From assembly GCA_902783375.1 (NCBI GenBank), contig CACZQN010000060.1:1-59647 (forward strand): a stretch of 59,647 nt of DNA, in the 5' to 3' direction. This document shows, piece by piece, positions 34,073-42,961 of the stretch. Numbering within the stretch: position 1 is the first letter of the stretch; each line of letters starts with the position of its first letter. A model generated the notes under the pieces. That model saw only the letters and a list, made by a program, of their open reading frames with translations. It was not told the origin of the DNA and ran no database searches. The stretch comes from an uncultured Lachnospiraceae bacterium. Its GTDB lineage: Bacteria > Bacillota > Clostridia > Lachnospirales > Lachnospiraceae. Position numbers and translations under genes: made by a program.

Positions 34073-36253
34073 ATGCCTAGAAAAAAGCAACGGGCCCGCA
34101 GCGCCGGGCATGCCAGCCACGAGAAACAGAATCAGATGCTGCGGGAACTGGCGACCAAAGAGCTCCACGATTATCTGGAGAACCACTCCATGAATGCCAT
34201 GATCCGCCAGGCGGCTGATCCGGTGCGTGAGCGGCTGATGAATGCATTCCGCCATCATCTCCGGACGCATTTCCTCTATCTCTGTACCAGAGATGGCTCG
34301 TTCCGGGGCAATTATCCGCAGGAGATTGACGCTGCAACGCTTCCATTTTACATTGAAACTTTTGCGGAGGAACGGCGAACACCCAAACGAGGCCTTTCTG
34401 AAACCTTGGTTGCCAGGCTCGATAACGGTGAACCAAGCATAGATAAACTTGTCGCGGAGACCCTGTTTGAATGGATCGAGGATCTCTCCGCCATCGTCTC
34501 CCCGCTTCCGCCTACCGTCCGGAAACTGCTCGTCAAGGACCTGAAAAAGCAGGTTCACCAGATGGGCTATGCCGGAAAAAAGGAAATCATGCGGGATCTG
34601 ACGAATTATTTTACCGCGGAACGCATCGAGCGCTACATCCGCCAGAATCCCCACTACATGAATCTGTTCCAGATCTATGACAGGGAACAGGCAGCCAACC
34701 GGGAACTCGACCAGCATCTCCTGGACCGGATTCCGGATAATTACATCGATCTTTATCCGCAGGCCAGGCAGATGAAGCGGACGTTTATCCTGCATATCGG
34801 CCCGACCAATTCCGGAAAGACCTATCAGGCCATGCAGGCACTCCGGCAGGCTGTCAACGGCGTCTATCTGGCCCCGCTCCGTCTGCTTGCCTTTGAACAG
34901 TTTGATGCCCTGAACCGGGACGGTTATCCCTGTGATCTGTGGACCGGGGAGGAGCATATCGAAGTCGATGGTTCTGTGTTCTGTGCTTCCACCGTGGAAA
35001 TGGCAGACTTTCATACCTTATATGATGTGGCAGTCATCGATGAGGCACAGATGCTCTCGGATGATGACCGCGGCGGCGCCTGGACGGCTGCCCTGCTGGG
35101 TCTCAGAGCCAGAGAGATCCATGTCTGCGCCGCTCCCTATGCGGAAGAAATCCTGAAGCGGATCATCACGGACTGCGGCGACAGTGTCTCCGTCACCTAT
35201 CACGACCGGCAGACGCCCCTTTCCATGGAACGACGGCATGTACACTTTCCGGGGGGCGTAAAGCCCGGGGATGCGGTCATCGTCTTCTCCCGCAAGAACG
35301 TGCACGCCGTTGCAGCAGAACTGCAGACAAGGAACTTCAAGGTCAGCATCATCTATGGTTCCCTTCCTTATGACGTGCGCCACGAAGAAGCCAGAAAGTT
35401 CAATTCCGGAGAGACGGAAGTCGTCGTCGCAACGGATGCGATCGGCATGGGACTGAATCTTCCGATCCACCGGATCATCTTCCTGGAAGGCTCCAAATTC
35501 GACGGGCACACCCGCAGAATCCTGAAGCCAGAGGAGATCCAGCAGATCGCCGGCCGCGCGGGACGCTTTGGCATCTATGATGAAGGGTTCGTCTGCGGCG
35601 TCCGGGAAACACACTCTCTCATCCGCAGCAGGCTGAACATGCACTGCCATACGATCGCAGAAGCCGTCATTGCCTTCCCGGAGCAGCTGATCGGCATCGA
35701 TGGAAAACTGTCCGATATCCTGCAGCGCTGGGATACGCTGCCGCCGCATGAAGGCTACCGGCGTGCCAGCTGCCAGCGGGAAATCCAGCTTGCCCTGGAA
35801 CTTGAAGATGAGACGGACGACAAAGAACTGATCTATAACTTCATCACCATCCCATTTACCGAGGATGACGAAACACTGCACCAGCTCTGGCATGCATTCT
35901 TCCGGGCAGAACTGGAGGGCTACTATCTTCCATTCTCCAGCTATGCGCCGGTGCTTGATCTGGAACCGAGGACTGCGGAATCCATTGCGAAGGACAGCGT
36001 CTCCGAGCAGCGGCTCGGTGCTTTTGAAGCCGCCTACCGTCTCTGTGACCTGGCCTACTTCTACTGCGAGCGATTTGGCCGAAAAGACGAACTGACAGAG
36101 ATCATCACCACCAAAACAGCCATCTCGCATCGGATCACCGAACTGCTGGCAGAGCAGAACCTGACCGGAAGAACCTGCCCGATCTGCGGCAGAAAACTGG
36201 CCTGGAATTATCCATATACACTCTGCAACGACTGCTATTATTCACAGTATTGA
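34073..36253 (+). CDS. Suv3-like DExH-box helicase with C-terminal zinc ribbon
   Basis: 726 residues. Walker A 'GPTNSGKT' (243-250), DEAQ box (323-326), motif VI 'QQIAGRAGRFG' and 'ATDAIGMGLNLPIHRIIFLEGSKFDG' match the mitochondrial Suv3/SUPV3L1 RNA helicase group. About 230 helical residues precede the helicase core. The C-terminus has 'CPICGRKLAWNYPYTLCNDC', a four-Cys zinc ribbon. Suv3 unwinds structured RNA for degradation. It is the only large plus-strand gene here. The ATG at 34073 follows AGAAGGA by 11 nt. Confidence 0.85.
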   Translation: MPRKKQRARSAGHASHEKQNQMLRELATKELHDYLENHSMNAMIRQAADPVRERLMNAFRHHLRTHFLYLCTRDGSFRGNYPQEIDAATLPFYIETFAEERRTPKRGLSETLVARLDNGEPSIDKLVAETLFEWIEDLSAIVSPLPPTVRKLLVKDLKKQVHQMGYAGKKEIMRDLTNYFTAERIERYIRQNPHYMNLFQIYDREQAANRELDQHLLDRIPDNYIDLYPQARQMKRTFILHIGPTNSGKTYQAMQALRQAVNGVYLAPLRLLAFEQFDALNRDGYPCDLWTGEEHIEVDGSVFCASTVEMADFHTLYDVAVIDEAQMLSDDDRGGAWTAALLGLRAREIHVCAAPYAEEILKRIITDCGDSVSVTYHDRQTPLSMERRHVHFPGGVKPGDAVIVFSRKNVHAVAAELQTRNFKVSIIYGSLPYDVRHEEARKFNSGETEVVVATDAIGMGLNLPIHRIIFLEGSKFDGHTRRILKPEEIQQIAGRAGRFGIYDEGFVCGVRETHSLIRSRLNMHCHTIAEAVIAFPEQLIGIDGKLSDILQRWDTLPPHEGYRRASCQREIQLALELEDETDDKELIYNFITIPFTEDDETLHQLWHAFFRAELEGYYLPFSSYAPVLDLEPRTAESIAKDSVSEQRLGAFEAAYRLCDLAYFYCERFGRKDELTEIITTKTAISHRITELLAEQNLTGRTCPICGRKLAWNYPYTLCNDCYYSQY

Positions 36254-36263
36254 TATCTGCATC

Positions 36264-36322
36264 ACAAAAAAACTGCCGCCCCAGCGAATGATTCCTGTTG
36301 GAATCATCACTGAGGCGGCAGC
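36264..36322 (-). terminator. Terminator shared by the converging helicase and ppdK genes
   Basis: CTGCCGCC/GGCGGCAG plus an inner ATGATTCC/GGAATCAT hairpin. The minus strand has TTTTTTT after it; the plus strand has the weaker GCTTTAATTT. Confidence 0.85.
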
Positions 36323-36347
36323 TTTAATTTATATCAGATCTGAAATC

Positions 36348-38978
36348 TTATTTCTCGTCTGCGATAGCAGCCTGAGCCGCAGCCAGTCTTGCAACCGGTA
36401 CACGGAACGGCGAGCAGGAGACATAATCAAGACCGATCTTATGGCAGAACTCAACGGAGCTCGGATCACCACCGTGCTCACCGCAGATACCTGCGTGCAG
36501 AGCCGGGTTAACCGGACGACCCTTCTTGAGTGCCATATCCATCAGGGCGCCAACACCCTTCTGGTCAAGCTTTGCGAACGGATCGTTCTCAAAGATCTTG
36601 GTGTCATAGTAAGCGTTCAGGAACTTACCAGCATCGTCACGGGAGAAGCCGAATGTCATCTGAGTCAGATCGTTGGTACCGAAGCAGAAGAAATCAGCTT
36701 CCTTCGCGATCTCATCAGCAACAACACAAGCTCTCGGGATCTCGATCATGGTACCTACCTGATACTTCAGGTCGATGCCAGCTGCAGCGATCTCTTCGTC
36801 AGCAACAGCAACAACGATATCCTTGACGAACTTGAATTCCTTGACATCTGTTGTCAGCGGGATCATGATCTCCGGAACGATGTTCCAGTCCGGATGAGCC
36901 TTCTTGACAGTGATTGCAGCGCGGATGACAGCTCTGGTCTGCATTCTTCCGATCTCCGGGAAGGTGACGGTCAGACGGCAGCCTCTGTGACCCATCATCG
37001 GGTTGAACTCGTGGAGGGAAGCAATGATTGCCTTGATATCCTCTACGCTCTTGCCCTGTGCGTCAGCCAGCTTCTTGATGTCTTCTTCCTCAGTCGGAAC
37101 GAACTCATGAAGAGGCGGATCCAGGAAACGGATGGTGACCGGATCACCTTCCATAGCCTCGAACAGCTTCTCGAAGTCATCCTGCTGATATGGCAGAATC
37201 TTATCAAGAGCAGCTTCTCTCTGCTCAACAGTATCAGAGCAGATCATCTCACGGAATGCAGCAATTCTCTCCTCATCGAAGAACATATGCTCGGTACGGC
37301 AGAGGCCGATACCTTCTGCACCCAGCTCACGAGCCTTCTTAGCGTCGGTCGGGGTATCAGCGTTGGTACGGACGCCAAGCTTTCTGTACTTGTCAGCCCA
37401 AGCCATGATACGGCCGAACTCACCAGCGATTGTAGCATCCACAGTCGGGATCTCACCGTCATAGATGTTACCGGTAGTACCATCGATGGAGATGTAATCT
37501 CCCTCATGGAACTCCTTGCCAGCCAGTGTGAACTTCTTGTTTGCTTCGTCCATGTTGATGTCGCCGCAGCCTGCTACGCAGCACTCACCCATACCACGGG
37601 CAACGACAGCTGCGTGAGAAGTCATACCACCACGAACAGTCAGGATACCCTGAGCGCTCTTCATACCGGTGATATCTTCCGGGCTGGTCTCAAGACGGAC
37701 AAGGATGACCTTCTCACCTTTCTCTGCCCATGCAACAGCATCGTCAGCGGTGAAGACGATCTTACCGGTAGCAGCACCAGGAGATGCGCCAAGACCCTTG
37801 CCAAGCGGAGTAGCAGCCTTGATGGCAGCAGCATCAAACTGCGGATGAAGGAGTGTATCGAGGTTTCTCGGATCGATCATAGCGACCGCTTCCTTCTCGG
37901 TTCTCATACCCTCATCAACAAGATCACAAGCGATCTTCAGAGCAGCCTGAGCGGTTCTCTTACCGTTACGGCACTGCAGCATGTAGAGCTTGCCGTGCTC
38001 AACAGTGAACTCCATATCCTGCATATCTCTGTAGTGCTCTTCGAGAATCTTGCAGACCTTTACGAAATCAGCGAATGCCTCCGGGAACTTCTGTTCCATC
38101 TCGGAGATGTGCATCGGTGTACGGACACCTGCAACGACGTCCTCGCCCTGTGCGTTGGTCAGGAACTCACCAAACAGGCCGTTCGCACCGGTAGCCGGGT
38201 CTCTGGTGAAAGCAACACCAGTACCGCAGTCATCACCCATGTTACCGAAAGCCATGGACTGAACGTTAACAGCAGTACCCCAGGAATATGGGATATCGTT
38301 GTCACGACGATAGACGTTTGCTCTCGGGTTGTCCCAGGAACGGAACACAGCCTTGATAGCGCCATAGAGCTGTTCCTTCGGATCATCCGGGAAATCAGAA
38401 CCAATCTTAGCCTTGTACTCATCTCTGAACTGGAATGCAAGTTCCTTCAGATCATCAGCGGTCAGCTCGACGTCCTGCTTCACACCGCGGTCAGCTTTCA
38501 TCTTGTCGATGAGCTCTTCGAAGTACTTCTTGCCGACTTCCATAACGACGTCGGAGTACATCTGGATAAATCTTCTGTAGCAGTCCCATGCCCAGCGCGG
38601 GTTGTTGGACTTCTCAGCGATAACGTTAACAACGTCCTCGTTCAGACCGAGGTTCAGGATGGTATCCATCATACCAGGCATGGAAGCTCTTGCACCGGAA
38701 CGGACGGATACAAGAAGCGGATTCTCCTTGTCGCCGAACTTCTTGCCGGTGATCTCTTCCATCTTGATGATATACTCATCGATCTGGGAACGGATTTCGT
38801 CGTTGATCTCACGACCATCCTCATAGTACTGCGTACAAGCTTCCGTTGTGATGGTGAAGCCCTGCGGAACCGGAAGACCGATGTTGGTCATCTCAGCAAG
38901 GTTCGCACCCTTACCACCGAGGAGCTCACGCATGTTGGCGTTACCCTCTGTAAAGAGGTATACCCATTTTCTTGCCAT
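36348..38978 (-). CDS. ppdK: Pyruvate, phosphate dikinase
   Basis: 876 residues. An ATP-grasp domain ('GGKGANLAEMTNIGLPVPQGF'), the phosphohistidine swivel 'GGMTSHAAVVARGMG' (catalytic His) and the PEP/pyruvate TIM barrel ('CFGTNDLTQMTFGFSRDD', 'GICGEHGGDP') are all present. It interconverts pyruvate and PEP with ATP and PPi, central to glycolysis in many anaerobes. GGAGG precedes the ATG; the promoter holds a large dyad. Confidence 0.97.
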   Translation of the reverse strand: MARKWVYLFTEGNANMRELLGGKGANLAEMTNIGLPVPQGFTITTEACTQYYEDGREINDEIRSQIDEYIIKMEEITGKKFGDKENPLLVSVRSGARASMPGMMDTILNLGLNEDVVNVIAEKSNNPRWAWDCYRRFIQMYSDVVMEVGKKYFEELIDKMKADRGVKQDVELTADDLKELAFQFRDEYKAKIGSDFPDDPKEQLYGAIKAVFRSWDNPRANVYRRDNDIPYSWGTAVNVQSMAFGNMGDDCGTGVAFTRDPATGANGLFGEFLTNAQGEDVVAGVRTPMHISEMEQKFPEAFADFVKVCKILEEHYRDMQDMEFTVEHGKLYMLQCRNGKRTAQAALKIACDLVDEGMRTEKEAVAMIDPRNLDTLLHPQFDAAAIKAATPLGKGLGASPGAATGKIVFTADDAVAWAEKGEKVILVRLETSPEDITGMKSAQGILTVRGGMTSHAAVVARGMGECCVAGCGDINMDEANKKFTLAGKEFHEGDYISIDGTTGNIYDGEIPTVDATIAGEFGRIMAWADKYRKLGVRTNADTPTDAKKARELGAEGIGLCRTEHMFFDEERIAAFREMICSDTVEQREAALDKILPYQQDDFEKLFEAMEGDPVTIRFLDPPLHEFVPTEEEDIKKLADAQGKSVEDIKAIIASLHEFNPMMGHRGCRLTVTFPEIGRMQTRAVIRAAITVKKAHPDWNIVPEIMIPLTTDVKEFKFVKDIVVAVADEEIAAAGIDLKYQVGTMIEIPRACVVADEIAKEADFFCFGTNDLTQMTFGFSRDDAGKFLNAYYDTKIFENDPFAKLDQKGVGALMDMALKKGRPVNPALHAGICGEHGGDPSSVEFCHKIGLDYVSCSPFRVPVARLAAAQAAIADEK

Positions 38979-39021
38979 GAATCTTTCCTCCTAATCATGA
39001 TTGGGCAGAATTTTAATCCAA

Positions 39022-39046
39022 TAGATTATAGCACATCTATAATCTA
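39022..39046. promoter_or_regulatory. Perfect 25-bp dyad over the ppdK -10 region
   Basis: TAGATTATAG-N5-CTATAATCTA. It includes the -10 box of the ppdK promoter, so a protein bound here would block RNA polymerase. The regulator is unknown. Confidence 0.65.
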
Positions 39047-39054
39047 ACAATCAA
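39025..39054 (-). promoter_or_regulatory. Predicted promoter of ppdK
   Basis: TTGATT (39049-39054), 18-nt spacer, TATAAT (39025-39030), 47 nt before the start codon. Confidence 0.7.
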
Positions 39055-39066
39055 CAACATTTTGAA

Positions 39067-40455
39067 TCAGAACGCAAACTTTCCTGCAAAATACTCTTTC
39101 AGTCTTTCGATCGGCACTCTCTCCTGCTCCATGGTGTCGCGGTCACGGACGGTCACGCAGTGATCGGTCTCCGAGTCGAAATCATAGGTGATGCAGTACG
39201 GGGTTCCGATCTCGTCCTGTCTGCGGTATCTCTTACCGATCGCACCACGGTCATCATACTCGCAGTTCCATTCCCTGGTCAGCTCCTGATACAGCTTCTC
39301 AGCCGGCTCGGCAAGCTTCTTCGAGAGCGGCAGCACGCCGATCTTGACCGGTGCCAGTGCCGGATGGAAATGCAGGACGGTTCTCACATCTCCGCCTTCC
39401 AGTTCCTCTTCATCATATGCGCCGCAGAGGAAGGCCAGCGTCACGCGGTCTGCACCGAGCGACGGCTCGATGACGTACGGGATGTACTTCTTGCCTGCAA
39501 CATCATCGAAGTACTCCATCGGCTCACCGGAAACTTCCTGGTGGCGGGAAAGGTCGTAATCTGTACGGTCAGCGATTCCCCAGAGCTCACCCCAGCCGAA
39601 CGGGAACAGGAATTCCAGATCGGTTGTTGCCTTGGAGTAGAAAGAGAGCTCTTCCGGCTCATGATCACGCGCACGCATCTCTTCCGGCTTGATGCCGAGG
39701 CCCTGCAGCCAGTCGATGCAGAACTGTTTCCAGTATGCGAACCACTCAAGGTCGGTATCCGGCTCACAGAAGAACTCCAGCTCCATCTGCTCGAACTCAC
39801 GTGTTCTGAAGGTGAAGTTGCCCGGTGTGATCTCATTCCGGAAGGACTTACCGATCTGACCGATGCCGAACGGGATCTTCTTTCTGGAAGTCCGCTGTAC
39901 GTTCTTGAAGTTGACAAAGATACCCTGTGCCGTCTCCGGTCTCAGGTATACGGTGTTCTTGCTGTCTTCCGTGATGCCCTGGAAGGTCTTGAACATCAGG
40001 TTGAACTGACGGATATCGGTGAAGTCATGCTTGCCGCAGGAAGGACACGGAATCTGATGCTCCTCAATATATGCTTTCATCTCGTCCTGGGACAGTGCGT
40101 CGACCGCCTTCTCCATCACGATGCCGTTTTCCGCATTGAAATCCTCAATCAGCTTGTCGGCACGGAAACGCTCATGGCAGCACTTGCAGTCCATCAGCGG
40201 ATCAGAGAAATTGCCGAGATGACCGGAAGCCACCCATGTCTGGGAGTTCATCAGGATCGCACAGTCGACACCGACATTGTACGGATTCTCCTGGATAAAT
40301 TTCTTCCACCAGGCTCTCTTGACATTGTTTTTCAGTTCTACGCCGAGATTGCCGTAATCCCAGGTATTCGCAAGACCGCCATAGATCTCACTGCCGGGAT
40401 ATACAAATCCTCTGGCTTTCGCCAGCGCAACAATCTTGTCCATCGATTTTTCCAT
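39067..40455 (-). CDS. glyQS: Glycyl-tRNA synthetase (single-chain class IIa type)
   Basis: 462 residues of the homodimeric GlyRS type, not the alpha2-beta2 form. '[19 protein letters not shown]' at the start, motif 2 '[21 protein letters not shown]', motif 3 'EPSLGADR' and a C-terminal anticodon-binding domain are present. It charges tRNA-Gly. GGAGG is 7 nt before the ATG. Between the terminator of the upstream gene and this start are only 40 nt with no promoter and no T-box, so it may rely on read-through. Confidence 0.95.
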   Translation of the reverse strand: MEKSMDKIVALAKARGFVYPGSEIYGGLANTWDYGNLGVELKNNVKRAWWKKFIQENPYNVGVDCAILMNSQTWVASGHLGNFSDPLMDCKCCHERFRADKLIEDFNAENGIVMEKAVDALSQDEMKAYIEEHQIPCPSCGKHDFTDIRQFNLMFKTFQGITEDSKNTVYLRPETAQGIFVNFKNVQRTSRKKIPFGIGQIGKSFRNEITPGNFTFRTREFEQMELEFFCEPDTDLEWFAYWKQFCIDWLQGLGIKPEEMRARDHEPEELSFYSKATTDLEFLFPFGWGELWGIADRTDYDLSRHQEVSGEPMEYFDDVAGKKYIPYVIEPSLGADRVTLAFLCGAYDEEELEGGDVRTVLHFHPALAPVKIGVLPLSKKLAEPAEKLYQELTREWNCEYDDRGAIGKRYRRQDEIGTPYCITYDFDSETDHCVTVRDRDTMEQERVPIERLKEYFAGKFAF

Positions 40456-40495
40456 ATGGTAACCTCCAGTTATGCTCAGGGGTATCCCCTGCGAT

Positions 40496-40535
40496 ATAAA
40501 ACGGCAGACCCTGCTTTTCAGGCAGAGTCTGCCGC
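40496..40535 (-). terminator. Terminator-like hairpin between the lipoprotein gene and glyQS
   Basis: CGGCAGAC/GTCTGCCG with an inner CTGC/GCAG stem; TTTTAT follows on the minus strand. A second small palindrome (CAGGGG/CCCCTG) lies just after it. Confidence 0.75.
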
Positions 40536-40540
40536 AAAAG

Positions 40541-41209
40541 TCACTTGCTAAAGAGTATCACAGCCGTGACCCCATCGTCAAGTGTCAGTGTACGTTCTCC
40601 CGAAAGATTCCCCTGGGAATACCAGGCAACCTTTCCTGCTGTCACAACATTCACCGGGCCGGTCACCACAACCGCCTGGTACTTGTCTGCATCGATCACT
40701 TCCTGGCCGGTCTTCATGGCAGCCGCCACATTCTTCGCATCATGGAACGGCGTCGCCTTGTAGCTCATCATCGCCTCGTTCGCCGTGATCACAGCGACCG
40801 AAACACTGCCGATCTCCTTCTCATACGCATTATACGCATCTGCGTCCTTGAATGAAAGGATGACCCGGACCTTTCCGTCCTTCGTATCGATGGCTTCGAG
40901 CTTTCCAGCACTTCCGAGCTCATCCTCGATGAATTCCTTCAGTTCGTTCTCATCATAGTAGGACTCGGAAAAGTCCTCCACATATCCGACCTGGATGGCC
41001 CCGTCTTCTGCAATAAAGACGGTCTCGCCGGCAATCTCATCGGTCGTGATGGCTTCAAGGACTTTTGCCTTATCTACCTGTGCCGTATCGATCGGCTCCG
41101 CGGATGCAGTGCTTCCGCTCCCGCTCGTGTTCGGTTTCTTCTCCCCGCATGCGGTCAGGGAAACCGCAATCATTGCCAGGATCAGGAACAAACTTACATA
41201 TTTCTTCAT
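40541..41209 (-). CDS. Lipoprotein of unknown function
   Basis: 222 residues. A type II signal peptide with lipobox S-L-T-A-C (Cys21) is followed by a Ser/Gly-rich linker and two similar-sized alpha/beta halves ('[19 protein letters not shown]', '[19 protein letters not shown]'). I recognise no enzyme motif. Its ATG overlaps the recO stop by 4 nt, so it is translated with recO, an odd partner for a surface lipoprotein. Confidence 0.75.
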   Translation of the reverse strand: MKKYVSLFLILAMIAVSLTACGEKKPNTSGSGSTASAEPIDTAQVDKAKVLEAITTDEIAGETVFIAEDGAIQVGYVEDFSESYYDENELKEFIEDELGSAGKLEAIDTKDGKVRVILSFKDADAYNAYEKEIGSVSVAVITANEAMMSYKATPFHDAKNVAAAMKTGQEVIDADKYQAVVVTGPVNVVTAGKVAWYSQGNLSGERTLTLDDGVTAVILFSK

Positions 41210-41958
41210 ACGTCTAACACCTCTATCATATCCAATGCATGAAATTCCCCATCAGTATACACCTTCCTGTACGAATCGGCAAGCCGAATCAGTGCAGTTT
41301 TCCCCTTTTCCCCCAGGGAAAATGTATACAGGCGGGCGGATGGCGTGGCTGCAATATAGCGCAGTGCATGCACGACGGAGGCATCCACCTCCTGACTGTC
41401 CGGGTACCGGTCCACATGGTCACGGCAGACCAGTCCGCCGCCCCGCACCGAAAAGGCAGCCACATCGTCCGTATTCCCGCAGGCCACACAGGCATCGAGC
41501 CTCGGCAGATAGCCTTCCTGGAACAGCAGCTTCAGTTCAAACAGTGCGCGGATAAACCGTGGCGGAAGCGCCTCGTTGTCTGCAATCAGTGCCCGGAAGG
41601 ACTGGTACAGCAGCACCAGCATCTCCTTTTCATCGATGTTCTCTCTCGCAAAGTAGGCGGCCAGCTCGAGGAAATAGAATCCATAATAGGCGCGGATCAC
41701 ATCTTTCCGGAGCGGATCAAAATAGTTCTCAACTTCAACCGCTGTCAGCGAATAGGCATTCTTCCCGTTCCGCAGATGGAATTTCCCGAAGGTAAAGGTC
41801 TCCGTCCCGGCCATCAGCTGGGAGCCGGTTCTTCTCGCTCCTCTGGCAAATGCATGGATTTTCCCCAGGGTTTCTGTGATCAGAACGACACGCTTGTCGT
41901 ACTCACCGATCGGCATGGAAGAAACCACCACGCCCAGAAGCACGATCTCATCCGACAC
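41206..41958 (-). CDS. recO: DNA repair protein RecO
   Basis: 250 residues. An N-terminal OB fold ('VVVSSMPIGEYDKRVVLITETLGKI') is followed by a helical domain with a zinc site 'CVACGNTD...VCRDH'. RecO loads RecA with RecF/RecR in gap repair. The start is GTG at 41958 with AGGAGG 8 nt upstream; GTG at 41967 abuts the site and is less likely. It lies 15 nt after era. Confidence 0.92.
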   Translation of the reverse strand: MSDEIVLLGVVVSSMPIGEYDKRVVLITETLGKIHAFARGARRTGSQLMAGTETFTFGKFHLRNGKNAYSLTAVEVENYFDPLRKDVIRAYYGFYFLELAAYFARENIDEKEMLVLLYQSFRALIADNEALPPRFIRALFELKLLFQEGYLPRLDACVACGNTDDVAAFSVRGGGLVCRDHVDRYPDSQEVDASVVHALRYIAATPSARLYTFSLGEKGKTALIRLADSYRKVYTDGEFHALDMIEVLDV

Positions 41959-41973
41959 AGAAAACACCTCCTT

Positions 41974-42918
41974 TTACCAGCTCTCTTCCTCCGGTCCGTT
42001 GTCCACCTGGTAGCCAAAGTTCGCCAGCTGCACATCGCTGTCCCGCCAGTCTTTCTTGACCTTCACCCAGAGGTTCAGGTCCACCCGCATGCCGAGCAGA
42101 CGTTCCATCTCATAGCGGGCATCCGAGCCGATGTTTTTCAGCATCTGTCCGCCCTTTCCGATGATGATGCCCTTGTGGGAATCCCGCTCACAGTAAATGG
42201 TCGCTTCGATCATCATGATGTTCCGGTGGGAGTGCCGGACGGAGGTATCCTTCTCCTCCTTCATCCGGTCGATCACCACGGCGATGCCGTGCGGCACCTC
42301 TTCCGAAAGTCTTCTGAGTGCCTTCTCCCGGATGATCTCAGCACAGATCTGCCGCTCCGGCTGATCCGTCACCATCTCTTCATCATAGTACATCGGTCCT
42401 TCGGGAAGCGTCTCAAAGATCGCCTGCAGCAGTTCCTCGCAGTTCTCACCGGTCTTCGCGGAGACCGGGAGAATGGCGACGAAATCACCGATTTCCTGGT
42501 AGGTGGCGATGACCGGAAGCAGTTCTTCCTTCTTGATCATATCCATCTTGTTGATCACGAGGATCACCGGAACGCCGCGGGAAGCGAGCATCTCGGCGAT
42601 ATGCTGTTCTCCGGCACCGATGTAGGTGGTCGGTTCCACCAGCCACAGGGCGAGGTCAACCTCCCCCATGGTCTGCTCCGCAACACCGTCCATATATTTG
42701 CCAAGCTTATTCTTCGCCTTGTGGATACCCGGCGTATCGAGGAACACAATCTGTCCTCTCTCATCGGTAAAGACCGTGAGGATCCGGTTTCTGGTCGTCT
42801 GCGGCTTCGCAGAGGTAATGGCGATCTTCTGTCCGATCAGCTGGTTCATCAGGGTCGACTTGCCGACGTTCGGCCTTCCGATCAGGCTGACAAATCCCGA
42901 TTTCATCTCATCCATCAT
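41974..42918 (-). CDS. era: GTPase Era
   Basis: 314 residues. 'GRPNVGKSTLMN' (G1), 'DTPGIHKAKNKLG' (G3), 'NKMD' (G4) and a C-terminal KH domain ('GIIIGKGGQMLKNIGSDAR') define Era, which binds the 3' end of 16S rRNA during 30S assembly. It is followed by recO, as in many Clostridia. Confidence 0.96.
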   Translation of the reverse strand: MMDEMKSGFVSLIGRPNVGKSTLMNQLIGQKIAITSAKPQTTRNRILTVFTDERGQIVFLDTPGIHKAKNKLGKYMDGVAEQTMGEVDLALWLVEPTTYIGAGEQHIAEMLASRGVPVILVINKMDMIKKEELLPVIATYQEIGDFVAILPVSAKTGENCEELLQAIFETLPEGPMYYDEEMVTDQPERQICAEIIREKALRRLSEEVPHGIAVVIDRMKEEKDTSVRHSHRNIMMIEATIYCERDSHKGIIIGKGGQMLKNIGSDARYEMERLLGMRVDLNLWVKVKKDWRDSDVQLANFGYQVDNGPEEESW

Positions 42919-42961
42919 ATTCTGGTACTCCTGTTGTTTCTCTGATGCAGTTCAGGGCTTC

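Noticed and set aside
36288-39047. A 919-codon open frame on the plus strand
   Set aside because: It is exactly antisense to ppdK, has no ribosome-binding site or recognisable domain, and results from codon bias of the real gene.
40456-40540. T-box leader for glyQS
   Set aside because: The interval is far too short and has neither the conserved T-box sequence nor a specifier loop.
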